In this document: one piece after another, positions 1 through 7,474 of the stretch
How positions within the stretch are numbered: position 1 is the first letter of the stretch
How the letters are laid out: each line of letters opens with the position of its first letter
From: Planctomycetes bacterium UBA1662
GTDB lineage: Bacteria > Planctomycetota > UBA8108
Length of the DNA: 23,080 nucleotides
Assembly (NCBI GenBank): GCA_002320775.1
Contig: DCKY01000056.1
Coordinates: forward strand, 1 to 23,080
Reading direction: 5' to 3'
Program-made: the position numbers and the translations under genes
Notes under the pieces: generated by a model
Seen by the model: the letters and a program-made list of their open reading frames with translations, nothing else
Database searches by the model: none
What the model was told of the DNA's origin: nothing

Positions 1-1
1 C

Positions 2-829
2 AACAATGGAGCCTCTGACGGCATGCTGGGCTGGTTCAAGAGCAAGCCCTTCGCCGCCGCCCCGCCTTCCATCGTTCCCGGAGATTCGGGTACCTACAGC
101 GCCTATGGTCTCAATGCCCAGGCCATCAACAAGTCCGTAAAGATGCTTCTCAACCTCGTGCAGTCCTTCGCCGCCCTCCAGGGCCAGGAGGCCAATGTCG
201 AGGAGATGTTCGAGGCGGAGATGGGCTTCAAGCTCGCCGACCTGCTCAGCAGCCTCGGAAACCGCGTACATTCCTTCGGATCCGGCAGGGCTGGCGGCAT
301 CGAGAACCCGCTTGGCGACATGACGCTCGTGCTCGAGCTCTCGAATGATGCCCCCTGGAAAAAGCTCGTGAATAAGGCCATCGAGATGAGTGGCGGAGCG
401 CTGGAGCCGAATAAGTACATGAATCGTGACGTCTTTGTCATGGGAGATGGCTTCTCCGGCCCACAGCCGGCCCTCTGCATCTCCGACAAGATGATCATCT
501 TCGGATCAGAACCGGAGAACGTCAAAAAGGTGATCCGCAGGATCGGCAAGGACACCCCAGGACTCGCTGAGAACGCGGAGTTCAAGAAAACCATCGGCGA
601 GCTTCCCGCCCAGGTCACCCCCATCAGCTACCAGAGCGCGTCCGTCGCCGCCAGCTATATGGAGATGATCGAACAGGCCCTGCAGTTCTCACCGGCCGGG
701 GATGCTGTCCCACCGGAGGCCATGAGGGTTCTCGGCGCGTTCCTGAACCTGCTTGGGACCACCTCCAGCTACGCGACCTGGACGGAAAAGGGAACGTACG
801 GAGAGAGCACGACCCGCTTCAAAAAGTAG
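2..829 (+). CDS. DUF3352-like protein, 3' end of a gene cut by the window edge
   Basis: The reading frame is open through base 2, so this is the C-terminal part of a longer protein; the first in-window Met is at base 23 but is probably internal. The visible 275 or so residues have the pattern of DUF3352-type proteins: a run of alpha/beta segments, a central stretch around residues 95-175 (from the base-23 Met) with a solvent-exposed beta section ending in a phrase about 'CISDKMIIFGSEPENVKKVI', then a helix-rich tail. Such proteins are common in planctomycetes, are often anchored and periplasmic, and have no established function. No catalytic motif is visible. The stop at 827-829 lies only 40 bases before the next start, so readthrough into the following operon is possible. 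The family assignment rests on pattern resemblance, not on a search. Confidence 0.72.
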   Translation, partial: NNGASDGMLGWFKSKPFAAAPPSIVPGDSGTYSAYGLNAQAINKSVKMLLNLVQSFAALQGQEANVEEMFEAEMGFKLADLLSSLGNRVHSFGSGRAGGIENPLGDMTLVLELSNDAPWKKLVNKAIEMSGGALEPNKYMNRDVFVMGDGFSGPQPALCISDKMIIFGSEPENVKKVIRRIGKDTPGLAENAEFKKTIGELPAQVTPISYQSASVAASYMEMIEQALQFSPAGDAVPPEAMRVLGAFLNLLGTTSSYATWTEKGTYGESTTRFKK

Positions 830-842
830 CAAGTACCATCAG

Positions 843-899
843 CCGACCTGGTGCGTATAATCAGTCAGCATGAAAGCTGAAGAAATACAACCAGGTCGG
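843..899. promoter_or_regulatory. 10-bp perfect inverted repeat flanking the operon promoter and start codon
   Basis: CCGACCTGGT at 843-852 is the exact reverse complement of ACCAGGTCGG at 890-899, with a 37-base spacer. The spacer contains TATAAT and the ATG at 870. In a readthrough transcript it would form a hairpin with the start codon in the loop; as DNA it could be two half-sites around the promoter. The repeat is seen directly; its role is inferred. Confidence 0.4.
856..861 (+). promoter_or_regulatory. Consensus -10 box (TATAAT) of the four-gene operon, possibly leaderless
   Basis: A perfect TATAAT lies 8 bases before the ATG at 870. Transcription would begin about 6-8 bases downstream of the box, essentially at the start codon, which fits the absence of any Shine-Dalgarno sequence there (the bases before ATG read TCAGTCAGC). 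No good -35 is visible at 16-18 bases upstream. A leaderless mRNA is therefore plausible but inferred. Confidence 0.45.
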
Positions 900-2510
900 G
901 GCCTCGTGGCCGCCCCCCAGGCGGAGGCGGCCTACGAGGGCGCTCGTGTCCTTACCGATGGGGGGAACGCCGCAGATGCCCTGGTCACCGCCGCGTTTGT
1001 CCAGGGCGTGGTCGATCCGCACCGCTGCGGGATCGGGGGCTTCGGCTGCGCCACCCTCTTCTTCAGCGAGCCAGCAGGTTCCGGCCGTTCGCTCAGCATC
1101 GACTTTCACGGGAGGGCCGGGAGCCTGGCCCGCCCGGATGTCTGGGCCGATCTATTTGAAGACGAAACCCCTGATGGTTTCGGGTACCTGGTGGAGGGCA
1201 AGGTCAACGACGTCGGCTACCAGGCCGTCACCGTTCCCGGGATGGTCGCAGGCGTTGGCGAGATCCACTCACGCTTCGGCAAGCTGCCCTGGGCTGAGCT
1301 GATCGAGAGGGCCATCCCCTACGCCGAGGACGGCTTCAGGGTCACGCCGGAGCTGGCCAACTTCTGGATTCGTCCCGGCCTCTTCGGCAGGGTTTCCACC
1401 CGTGACCGGCTGAGCCATACCGAGACGGGCCGGGAAATCTGCTTCAAGGAAGACGGAGAGACCTACCAGGCGGGCGAGATCTTTTGCCAACCCAGGCTGG
1501 CGGAAACCTACAGGCGTCTCGCCGCCGAGGGCGCAGAGAGCTACTACCGGGGCAAGCTGGCCCGGGAAATTGCGGAGGACTGGGAGGCGAACGGCGCGCT
1601 GGTCACACTTGCTGATCTCGAGGGCTACTCCCCGACTGTCCGCGAGCCTCTCTCCGGAAATTTTCGAGGCTATGAGATCCTCTCGACTCCCCTCCCCGGA
1701 GGCGGAGTGGCTCTCCTGCAGACCCTGGCGCTCATGGAACGCCAACTGCAGAACTCCATCCCCGCGCACAACAGCCCGGCCTACATCGACGGGCTCTCCA
1801 ATATTCTGAAGCGTGTCTGGAGCGACCGCCTGGCCAACCAGGGCGACACGGACTTCGGCACCCCGGCGGACGAGACCTTTCTGACCGCCGATTACCTCGA
1901 CGCCCTGACAGAAGGAGCCTGCCCCCAGGGGCCGGCGGACTGTCCCGACACCACCCAGCTGACCATCGTGGATGACGAGGGAAACTGCATCTCCTTCTCC
2001 CACTCGCTGGGCTACAACTCCGGAGTCTTCGCTCCAAAGCTGGGAATCCTTTTTAACAACTGCATGAGCGCCTTTGATCCGCGCCCCGGAGGCGCCAACT
2101 CGATCGCGCCCGGGAAGGCGCGGAGCACGGCTGTTGCCGAGACCATCGTCCTCGAAAACGGCAAGCCAAAGCTCGCCCTCGGCTCACCCGGGGCGGCACG
2201 GATCACCGCGGGCATCTCGCAGGTGATCCTCAACGTGACCGTCTTCGGCATGAACGTGGCTGAAGCCGTCGTCCACCCCCGCTTCGATGCCTACGCCGAC
2301 AGGACGATGCTGATGGAGTCCCGATTTCCCGCCAAGGTCGTCGCCTCCCTGGCCAAACGAGGATGGGACATCATCCAGAGCCCCAATCCGTTCGGAGTCA
2401 TCGGCCGAGTCTACGCCGCGGAGCTCGCGGGCCGGGATCCGCTGCGGGTCATCGCCGGGGTTGATCCGGGAGCATCTGGAGCGGCCTACCGTGAGATCGT
2501 GGAAAATTAG
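870..2510 (+). CDS. Gamma-glutamyltranspeptidase-family Ntn hydrolase with altered substrate pocket
   Basis: The 546-residue protein matches the GGT fold from end to end: the N-terminal GGNAADALVTAAF and GIGG segments, the YRG-like region, and the small-subunit start at T361-T362 (DTTQLTIVD), where T361 aligns with the autocatalytic nucleophile Thr of GGT. The oxyanion region GSPGAAR (438-444) is kept. From memory of the E. coli enzyme, the residues that hold the gamma-glutamyl group are changed: the Arg of DFRE is H80 (IDFHG), the Asp after NNQM is replaced in NNCMSAF (S400-A401), and the Ser-Ser pair is T420-A421. Self-processing and amide hydrolysis are therefore likely, but a gamma-glutamyl substrate is doubtful. 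No signal peptide is visible, unlike periplasmic GGTs, so it is probably cytosolic. It is the first gene of an operon; the next ATG follows its TAG directly. Confidence 0.92.
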   Translation: MKAEEIQPGRGLVAAPQAEAAYEGARVLTDGGNAADALVTAAFVQGVVDPHRCGIGGFGCATLFFSEPAGSGRSLSIDFHGRAGSLARPDVWADLFEDETPDGFGYLVEGKVNDVGYQAVTVPGMVAGVGEIHSRFGKLPWAELIERAIPYAEDGFRVTPELANFWIRPGLFGRVSTRDRLSHTETGREICFKEDGETYQAGEIFCQPRLAETYRRLAAEGAESYYRGKLAREIAEDWEANGALVTLADLEGYSPTVREPLSGNFRGYEILSTPLPGGGVALLQTLALMERQLQNSIPAHNSPAYIDGLSNILKRVWSDRLANQGDTDFGTPADETFLTADYLDALTEGACPQGPADCPDTTQLTIVDDEGNCISFSHSLGYNSGVFAPKLGILFNNCMSAFDPRPGGANSIAPGKARSTAVAETIVLENGKPKLALGSPGAARITAGISQVILNVTVFGMNVAEAVVHPRFDAYADRTMLMESRFPAKVVASLAKRGWDIIQSPNPFGVIGRVYAAELAGRDPLRVIAGVDPGASGAAYREIVEN

Positions 2511-3773
2511 ATGGCCGCCATACCGCGATCTCCTTCTAATCCCCTGGAAATCGCCATCATTGGGGCAGGTCCCATAGGTCTCGAGGCCGCCATCTACGCC
2601 TCCGCCCTGGGACATCGGCCCACGGTGTACGAACGCTTCGAGGCCGGCGCCAACATCAGGCGCTGGGGTTTTCTCCGGCTTTTTTCTCCATGGAAGCTCA
2701 ACACGTCACCCCTCGGCCTTGCCGCCCTCGAAGCACAGGGCCTGCCGATACCACAGATGGAAGAATATCCAGGCGGCGGTGAATATTGCGACCGCTACCT
2801 CGCTCCGCTTGCCGCCGCACTGGGCGGTCGAGTTAAGACAGGCTATGAGATTCTCGCCATCTCCCGCGCCGGCCTGCTGAAGACCGAGGCGATCGGCGAT
2901 CCCGAACGTGCCCGGCGGCCCTTTGAGCTGCTTGTGCGAAGCGGAGAGGGAAGGCTGGAAACGGCTCAAGCCCAGGTGGTGATCGACGCATCAGGGGTCT
3001 ACCAGAACCACGGGAGCCTCGGAAGCGGAGGTCTTCCCGCTCCTGGAGAAAAAGAATTTTCCGAAAAGATCGCCTACCACATCCCGGATGTCCTCGGCAG
3101 CGACCGGCCCCTCTACGAGGGACAATCCACGCTGCTGGTTGGCGCGGGCTACTCAGCCGCCACCATCATCGATTCGTTCATCGAGCTCATGAAGACGGCT
3201 CCTGGAACGCGCCTTACCTGGGCCCGCCGGGACACTCGTCCGGAACCCCTCCCGCGCCATGAAGATGACCCCCTCCCCCAGCGCGACCGGCTTGCCGAGA
3301 CAGCCAATCTCTTCGCCCAATCACCTCCCGAGGACTGCGAGGTTCTCACGGGAGTGGCCACCTCGAGAATTGAGGAGTCGCAGGGACGCCTGGAGATCGA
3401 ACTGCGGGGCGAAACGCCGGCCGAACGCCGAACGCTGGAGATGGACCGGATCATCTCCATGACAGGGTACCGTCCGGACACCGGAATCCACCGCGAGCTC
3501 CAGGTCCACCTCTGCTACGCCACCGAGGGCCCGATGAAGCTCGCCGCCGCCCTGCTGGGCGAGGGCTCCAACGGCGACTGCCTGGCACGGAAGGGGCTCC
3601 CCGGTGATACGCTGGGTCATCCTGAGCCCGGCTTCTTCAGCGCCGGGCACAAGAGCTACGGCAGGAGAAGCGATTTTCTCCTGCGGACCGGAATTGAGCA
3701 GGTACGCGACATCTTCCGGCTGGTGGAGAGCGACGAAGACCTGGACCTCTACAAGGAAGCCGGCTCGCCATGA
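2511..3773 (+). CDS. FAD/NAD(P)-binding flavoprotein oxidoreductase
   Basis: The 420-residue protein has an N-terminal Rossmann FAD site, IIGAGPIG (G18-x-G20-xx-G23), and a second dinucleotide site LLVGAGYSA around G211-G213, which is the layout of two-dinucleotide flavoproteins such as flavin monooxygenases and pyridine nucleotide-disulfide-type oxidoreductases. A phrase MTGYRPDTG near residue 320 matches the conserved TGYxPD segment of flavin monooxygenase relatives. No redox-active CxxC disulfide is visible. The C-terminal part holds GFFSAGHKSYGRRSDFLL, which probably completes the FAD site. It probably oxygenates or oxidises a small molecule made by its neighbours; the substrate is unknown. 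Its start immediately follows the upstream stop and its TGA overlaps the next ATG (ATGA at 3770-3773), so translation is probably coupled. Confidence 0.87.
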   Translation: MAAIPRSPSNPLEIAIIGAGPIGLEAAIYASALGHRPTVYERFEAGANIRRWGFLRLFSPWKLNTSPLGLAALEAQGLPIPQMEEYPGGGEYCDRYLAPLAAALGGRVKTGYEILAISRAGLLKTEAIGDPERARRPFELLVRSGEGRLETAQAQVVIDASGVYQNHGSLGSGGLPAPGEKEFSEKIAYHIPDVLGSDRPLYEGQSTLLVGAGYSAATIIDSFIELMKTAPGTRLTWARRDTRPEPLPRHEDDPLPQRDRLAETANLFAQSPPEDCEVLTGVATSRIEESQGRLEIELRGETPAERRTLEMDRIISMTGYRPDTGIHRELQVHLCYATEGPMKLAAALLGEGSNGDCLARKGLPGDTLGHPEPGFFSAGHKSYGRRSDFLLRTGIEQVRDIFRLVESDEDLDLYKEAGSP

Positions 3774-4678
3774 CAGGACACGGAAACGAAACCAGGGAGC
3801 TGGCTCCCGCGCAGGAGCTCGAGAGTCTCGACGAGCTCTGGTTCCAGGTTGGAGGAACCTTGTGCAATCTGTCCTGCAACCATTGCTTCATCAGCTGTCA
3901 CCCGGGCAATGACACCTTCGGATTCCTCAGCATCGAGACCGTCAGGAAATACCTCCGGGAATCTGAGAAGCTCGGAGTCAGGGAATATTATTTTACCGGC
4001 GGAGAGCCCTTCCTGAACCGCGACATGATGCAGATCCTCGAGGAGACCCTCTCCATCGGACCCGCTACGGTGCTGACCAACGGCACCGTCTTCACTCCAG
4101 GCTCCATCCGGCGGCTGCGCGACATCTCCCAGGCTTCGTCCTACAGCCTCGAGCTGCGCGTCAGCATCGATGGCTACAACCCGCAGACCAACGACCCGAT
4201 CAGAGGCGAAGGAACCTTCAAGCAGGCCATCAGGGGCGTACGCATGCTGGTCCAGGCGGGTTTCCTCCCTATTATCACCATCGCCCAGACCTGGCCAGAG
4301 GAGGATGGCCCCGGGGTTTTTGATTCCTTTGTCGAGACCTTGAAGGGGGCTGGTTACGAAAGACCGCGCATCAAAATCCTTCCGACCCTTCACCTTGGCA
4401 TGGAAGAGGAGCGCACCCGGCCATACTCCCGGTCAGAAAGAATCAGCGCGGAAATGATGGAGAACTACGACAGCAGCCAGCTGCTCTGCAGCCGCGGACG
4501 GACGGTAACCGATCGCGGGGTCGCCGTCTGTCCCCTGCTCATCGAAGCGCCCGATGCCCACCTCGGAGAGACCCTGGAGGAGGCGAGCGGAGCCTTCCGG
4601 TTGAGCCATGGAGCCTGCCATACCTGCTATGTTTACGGAGCGATCTGCTCGAATGTCGGCGGCTGGGGAGTGGATTGA
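3770..4678 (+). CDS. Radical SAM enzyme with SPASM/twitch-like auxiliary cysteines
   Basis: The canonical [4Fe-4S] motif CX3CX2C is at C32-C36-C39 (CNLSCNHC), with an extra C43 just after. The SAM-binding GGEP follows (YYFTGGEPF), then the VLTNGT and LRVSIDG strands of the radical SAM barrel. The C-terminal part has five further cysteines: C240-X9-G-X3-C254 and C283-X2-C286-X6-C293, resembling a SPASM or twitch domain that carries auxiliary Fe-S clusters. Length is 302 residues, short for a full SPASM enzyme. It would generate a 5'-deoxyadenosyl radical in the cytosol and modify an unknown substrate. No precursor-peptide gene or RRE-like partner is seen beside it, so a small-molecule substrate is as likely as a peptide. 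It overlaps the flavoprotein gene by 4 bases and abuts the next gene. Confidence 0.9.
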   Translation: MTGHGNETRELAPAQELESLDELWFQVGGTLCNLSCNHCFISCHPGNDTFGFLSIETVRKYLRESEKLGVREYYFTGGEPFLNRDMMQILEETLSIGPATVLTNGTVFTPGSIRRLRDISQASSYSLELRVSIDGYNPQTNDPIRGEGTFKQAIRGVRMLVQAGFLPIITIAQTWPEEDGPGVFDSFVETLKGAGYERPRIKILPTLHLGMEEERTRPYSRSERISAEMMENYDSSQLLCSRGRTVTDRGVAVCPLLIEAPDAHLGETLEEASGAFRLSHGACHTCYVYGAICSNVGGWGVD

Positions 4679-5476
4679 ATGACCGCGAGCACTTCGGAAC
4701 AGGCAGCGCTCATCGGCGGGATCTACTCCAACCACCTCGCCCTCGAGGCGGCGCTCTCAGACATCAGCTCACGAAACATCGGCTCCATCTATTGCCTCGG
4801 GGACCTCGGCGCCTTCGGTCCTCACCCGGACAGGATCTATCCCCTGCTGAAAGCTCATTCAGTAAAGACCCTGGCCGGCAATTACGATGACTCCCTGGCA
4901 CGGGACCTCCCGGACTGCCAGTGCGGATATACGGACCCGCGCGACAATCACTTCGCGAGGCTGAGCTACCAGTACACCTACAGGAACACATCGGAAGAGA
5001 ACAGGAGCTGGCTCCGAACTCTGCCGGAAGAAATTCGATTTGAGCTCGCCGGACACAAGGTGCTGCTCTGCCATGGCTCTCCGCGGCGCCAGAACGAATT
5101 CCTCTGGGATTCGACCACCCCGGATCATTTCCTGGAAAAATTCTGCGACGATTACCAGGCGGATATCATCGCCGTCACCCACACGGGGATGAAGTGGAAG
5201 CGACGGCTTCCCTCCGGAAGGCTCTTCGTCAATGTCGGGGTCCTGGGAAGACCCGAGAATGATGGGTCGCGCCGGGTCTGGTATGCGGTTCTGCGCGGAA
5301 TGAAAGACCGCGTCACCTCCGAGTTCATACCTGTCAACTACGACGCCGAGCGCCTTGCCCTGGAGATGAGGGAAGAGAAGCTACCCGAGGAATTCGCCGA
5401 GACCATCGAGTCGGGCTGGTGGACCACCTGTCTCGAGATCCTGCCGGAGAAGGAGCGTCGGGCGGGACGTTATTGA
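4679..5476 (+). CDS. Calcineurin-like phosphoesterase homologue with substituted metal ligands
   Basis: The 265-residue protein has the YfcE-type metallophosphoesterase layout: an N-terminal GGIYSNHLALEAAL motif, CLGDLGAFGPHPD (D42), GNYDD (N68), LLCHGSP, a THTGMKWKRR block and NVGVLGRP near residue 180-190. Compared with the family consensus (DxHxN ... GDxxxxGP ... GNxD ... HGSP ... GHTH ... NPGSVGxP), the first Asp and His are G14 and Y16, and the second His of GHTH is G170. GD, GN, HGSP and the first His (H168) are kept. A normal two-metal site thus looks incomplete; the protein may be a binding or scaffolding homologue or use another metal arrangement. Its ATG follows the radical SAM TGA without a gap. 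It ends 15 bases from a convergent gene. Confidence 0.85.
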   Translation: MTASTSEQAALIGGIYSNHLALEAALSDISSRNIGSIYCLGDLGAFGPHPDRIYPLLKAHSVKTLAGNYDDSLARDLPDCQCGYTDPRDNHFARLSYQYTYRNTSEENRSWLRTLPEEIRFELAGHKVLLCHGSPRRQNEFLWDSTTPDHFLEKFCDDYQADIIAVTHTGMKWKRRLPSGRLFVNVGVLGRPENDGSRRVWYAVLRGMKDRVTSEFIPVNYDAERLALEMREEKLPEEFAETIESGWWTTCLEILPEKERRAGRY

Positions 5477-5491
5477 GCTGTCCGGACCGGC

Positions 5492-5938
5492 CTATTCGCT
5501 GTAATCGTCAGCTGTGAAGGAGACCACCGCCAGCAGGGTAGAGTCAGTCATTTCCGAAACGTTGACATTGACAAGATCCCACTGGTCAAAGCGGCAGACC
5601 AGGTCATTGAGGTCCTTCTTCAGGCTCTCCCGGGTCGAGCTCAGTGTCTCAATCCGGTGGGCCAGCCTGGGACGCCTGTACTCGAGGTTCTCGAGAATCG
5701 AATTGAGCGACTGGAGCCTGGCGGTATAGCGGTCTTCGATCTCCTGGAATTCAAACCCCAGGACATTGTGGTCACCGGATGAATCAATGAGCGCATCCTT
5801 GCGCAGGCGAATCTCTTCCGCCATCTCAGCGATCAGGCCATCCCTGGCCTTCAACAGGATCTCCAGCGCATCCCTGCGACGGAGATTCCGTCGTCTCTCC
5901 CTGACGCTGCTTTCCAGATTTGAAGTTTCCTTCTGCAT
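5492..5938 (-). CDS. Small coiled-coil protein, unknown function
   Basis: The 148-residue product is rich in charged residues and Leu with heptad-like spacing from about residue 5 to 110 (segments such as RRRDALEILLKARDGLI and LNSILENLEYRRPRLAHRI), so it is predicted to be a long helical coiled coil with a short beta-like C-terminus. There is no signal peptide or membrane segment. The start is supported by GAGGT about 5 bases upstream of the ATG on the minus strand. Compactness and composition resemble cytoplasmic FliJ- or GvpL-like helical adaptors only in a general way; no family can be named. It lies downstream of the lipoprotein gene on the same strand but is separated from it by a hairpin terminator. 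Confidence 0.7.
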   Translation of the reverse strand: MQKETSNLESSVRERRRNLRRRDALEILLKARDGLIAEMAEEIRLRKDALIDSSGDHNVLGFEFQEIEDRYTARLQSLNSILENLEYRRPRLAHRIETLSSTRESLKKDLNDLVCRFDQWDLVNVNVSEMTDSTLLAVVSFTADDYSE

Positions 5939-6053
5939 AAGACCTCACCACTCCCTGTGAAATTCTCCGCGCGGACGCTTCTCAGGGTCCCGCAGCAGAC
6001 CATCGTTTGGTTTCAGAGGCCGAACATATTACCACACAACGATCTACAAAGGG

Positions 6054-6105
6054 ACAAAAGGAAAGCACCAGCGCGGTCCTCTTTACGAGAACCACGCTGG
6101 TGCTT
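6054..6105 (-). terminator. Rho-independent terminator of the lipoprotein gene
   Basis: AAGCACCAGCG (6063-6073) and CGCTGGTGCTT (6095-6105) form a perfect 11-bp stem. Read on the minus strand, it is followed by TTTCCTTTT (complement of 6054-6062). It sits 39 bases past the stop of the 6144-6908 gene. Confidence 0.7.
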
Positions 6106-6143
6106 ATTGAGATCAGTATTCGGTTGCAGCCGTCAGGCCTGCA

Positions 6144-6908
6144 TTACCACTGCAGCGAAACGCCGAAGAGCAGGGCTCCGGAAGAAAAGATCGCGCGCTC
6201 TCCCGCGACAGCCACATCCGTCTCGAAGGCTATTCTCCTCTCGGGAACGATGTCATAGGACAGTTCACTGAAGAGCAGGAGATTTTCTGAAACCGGAAGA
6301 CGCAATCCGATCGAGGGACGGAACATGATCTGGTAGAGATCTTCAATCTTCCCGAATTGCGGATTCGAGGTGAAACTCGGCAGGGTGTTGAAATCAATAA
6401 AGGTCATTCCAATACCCATTCCCATGCGAAGCAGCAGACCATCGCTGTCTTCGGTAAGAGGAATATCGTAATCCAGGGTGCCGAGAATAGAGAGACGGTC
6501 GTAGCCGCGAACGGCGAAGATCTGCTCCCCAATACCGCCGGTGTTGGTCTCGACTACATTGTCGGTCCAATCAACTGAGAGACCCATGTAGATGTTCTTG
6601 GCCGTCTCGAGCTGGAGCTTACCTCCGCCCGCGATACCAATCTTGGTCTGGGGGTCGCGGCCGGGATCAAAGAGATCGAAGGGAAAGCTCGGTCCCAGGC
6701 GGAGCTCCGCCTGTGCTCGCTGGTGCATCATCTCTGCCTTCTGCACCGACTCGACAGTAATTTCTTCCTTATTCGGCAGAACACCGCCGAAATCATCCGT
6801 CTCGACCTTCGAGGCAATCTGCTCCGGAACACTCTGGCATCCGACCATAGACAAGGCCAGGAGCAAAATTAAACCGAAGGCGCGCATAGCGTCACGGGAA
6901 ACCAACAT
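6144..6908 (-). CDS. Outer-membrane-type lipoprotein with beta-barrel-like region
   Basis: The N-terminus has a basic start, a hydrophobic helix (F11-S20) and a lipobox-like SMVGC with C24 as the probable lipidated residue. After a polar linker (25-60), residues 70-254 show alternating amphipathic strands, Gly-rich turns and a final strand GALLFGVSLQW ending on an aromatic residue, a C-terminal signature common to outer-membrane beta-barrels. The 254-residue length fits a small 8-strand barrel. The start is well supported: AGGAGG lies 8 bases upstream of the ATG at 6908. It is probably exported and membrane-associated; no enzymatic motif is seen. A porin-like or OmpW/OmpA-barrel-like role is possible but not shown. 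A hairpin terminator follows at 6063-6105. Confidence 0.82.
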   Translation of the reverse strand: MLVSRDAMRAFGLILLLALSMVGCQSVPEQIASKVETDDFGGVLPNKEEITVESVQKAEMMHQRAQAELRLGPSFPFDLFDPGRDPQTKIGIAGGGKLQLETAKNIYMGLSVDWTDNVVETNTGGIGEQIFAVRGYDRLSILGTLDYDIPLTEDSDGLLLRMGMGIGMTFIDFNTLPSFTSNPQFGKIEDLYQIMFRPSIGLRLPVSENLLLFSELSYDIVPERRIAFETDVAVAGERAIFSSGALLFGVSLQW

Positions 6909-7474
6909 TCCTACAACCTCCTAATTTCCTGCCTCAAACAACCATCCTCAGGCTGCTGAGACTCGTTATATTCATTTCTACTTCAGTAAGCCGATTATTG
7001 TACCTATCGGCCAAAGCCGCCTCGCGAACTGACCAAAAACCTATATTGAGCAATACCAATACAGTCGCGAATTCACATTCAGGGATGCCGAATTCGGCAT
7101 AAAGAGCCGGAATCAACGAAACTCGCCACTGGGCGCTCTCGCCAATTCAATTTACGTAAAATTATATTCCAGAACAAATTGCATTGCCTGGCAGCCTGTT
7201 GGAAGCTCCTCAAAACCCCGCCAAGCGCCTGAGAATGGCAATGAAACTGAATGTATGGACTTAAACAAAAGTATCACCGTCATCACGGTTTATCAAGCGG
7301 ATTTGAACATTAGTGCCTATCGGTACTTATGTGAAATTATCGGGTAATGGAAAGAACCCCGGCAGCCGCCTGTATGAAACTATCGGAACCAATGACTCTG
7401 GATTGCGGAAGCCTTCGAGATAGAATGTCAGGGTAGTGAGAGAACTCCTGCAATCCCCTCAAACGAGGTAACTG
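6909..7474. other. Divergent intergenic region, AT-richer than the surroundings
   Basis: This 566-base gap separates the minus-strand lipoprotein gene and the plus-strand vWA gene. It contains a strong Shine-Dalgarno site for the lipoprotein (AGGAGG on the minus strand), a CTCAG/CTGAG hairpin at 6947-6960, a -10-like TATAAC on the minus strand near 6966-6971, a 16-bp palindrome at 7085-7100, TTTACGTAAA at 7151-7160 and an ACCGT-CATC-ACGGT hairpin at 7276-7289. No convincing gene was found inside it. Confidence 0.6.
7085..7100. promoter_or_regulatory. Perfect 16-bp palindrome, candidate operator
   Basis: ATGCCGAATTCGGCAT is its own reverse complement. It lies about 180 bases upstream of the lipoprotein start, in a divergent gap, and is not part of a terminator (no T-run on either side). 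Binding by a dimeric regulator is an inference. Confidence 0.35.

Noticed and set aside
3770..4678. Radical SAM protein as ArsS (arsenosugar synthase)
   Set aside because: The sequence around the cluster motif and the C-terminal Cys pattern did not match what I recall of ArsS, and no ArsM is adjacent.
6934..7116. Minus-strand frame of 60 codons in the 6909-7474 gap
   Set aside because: There is no ribosome-binding site and it overlaps the palindrome and the promoter region of the lipoprotein gene.
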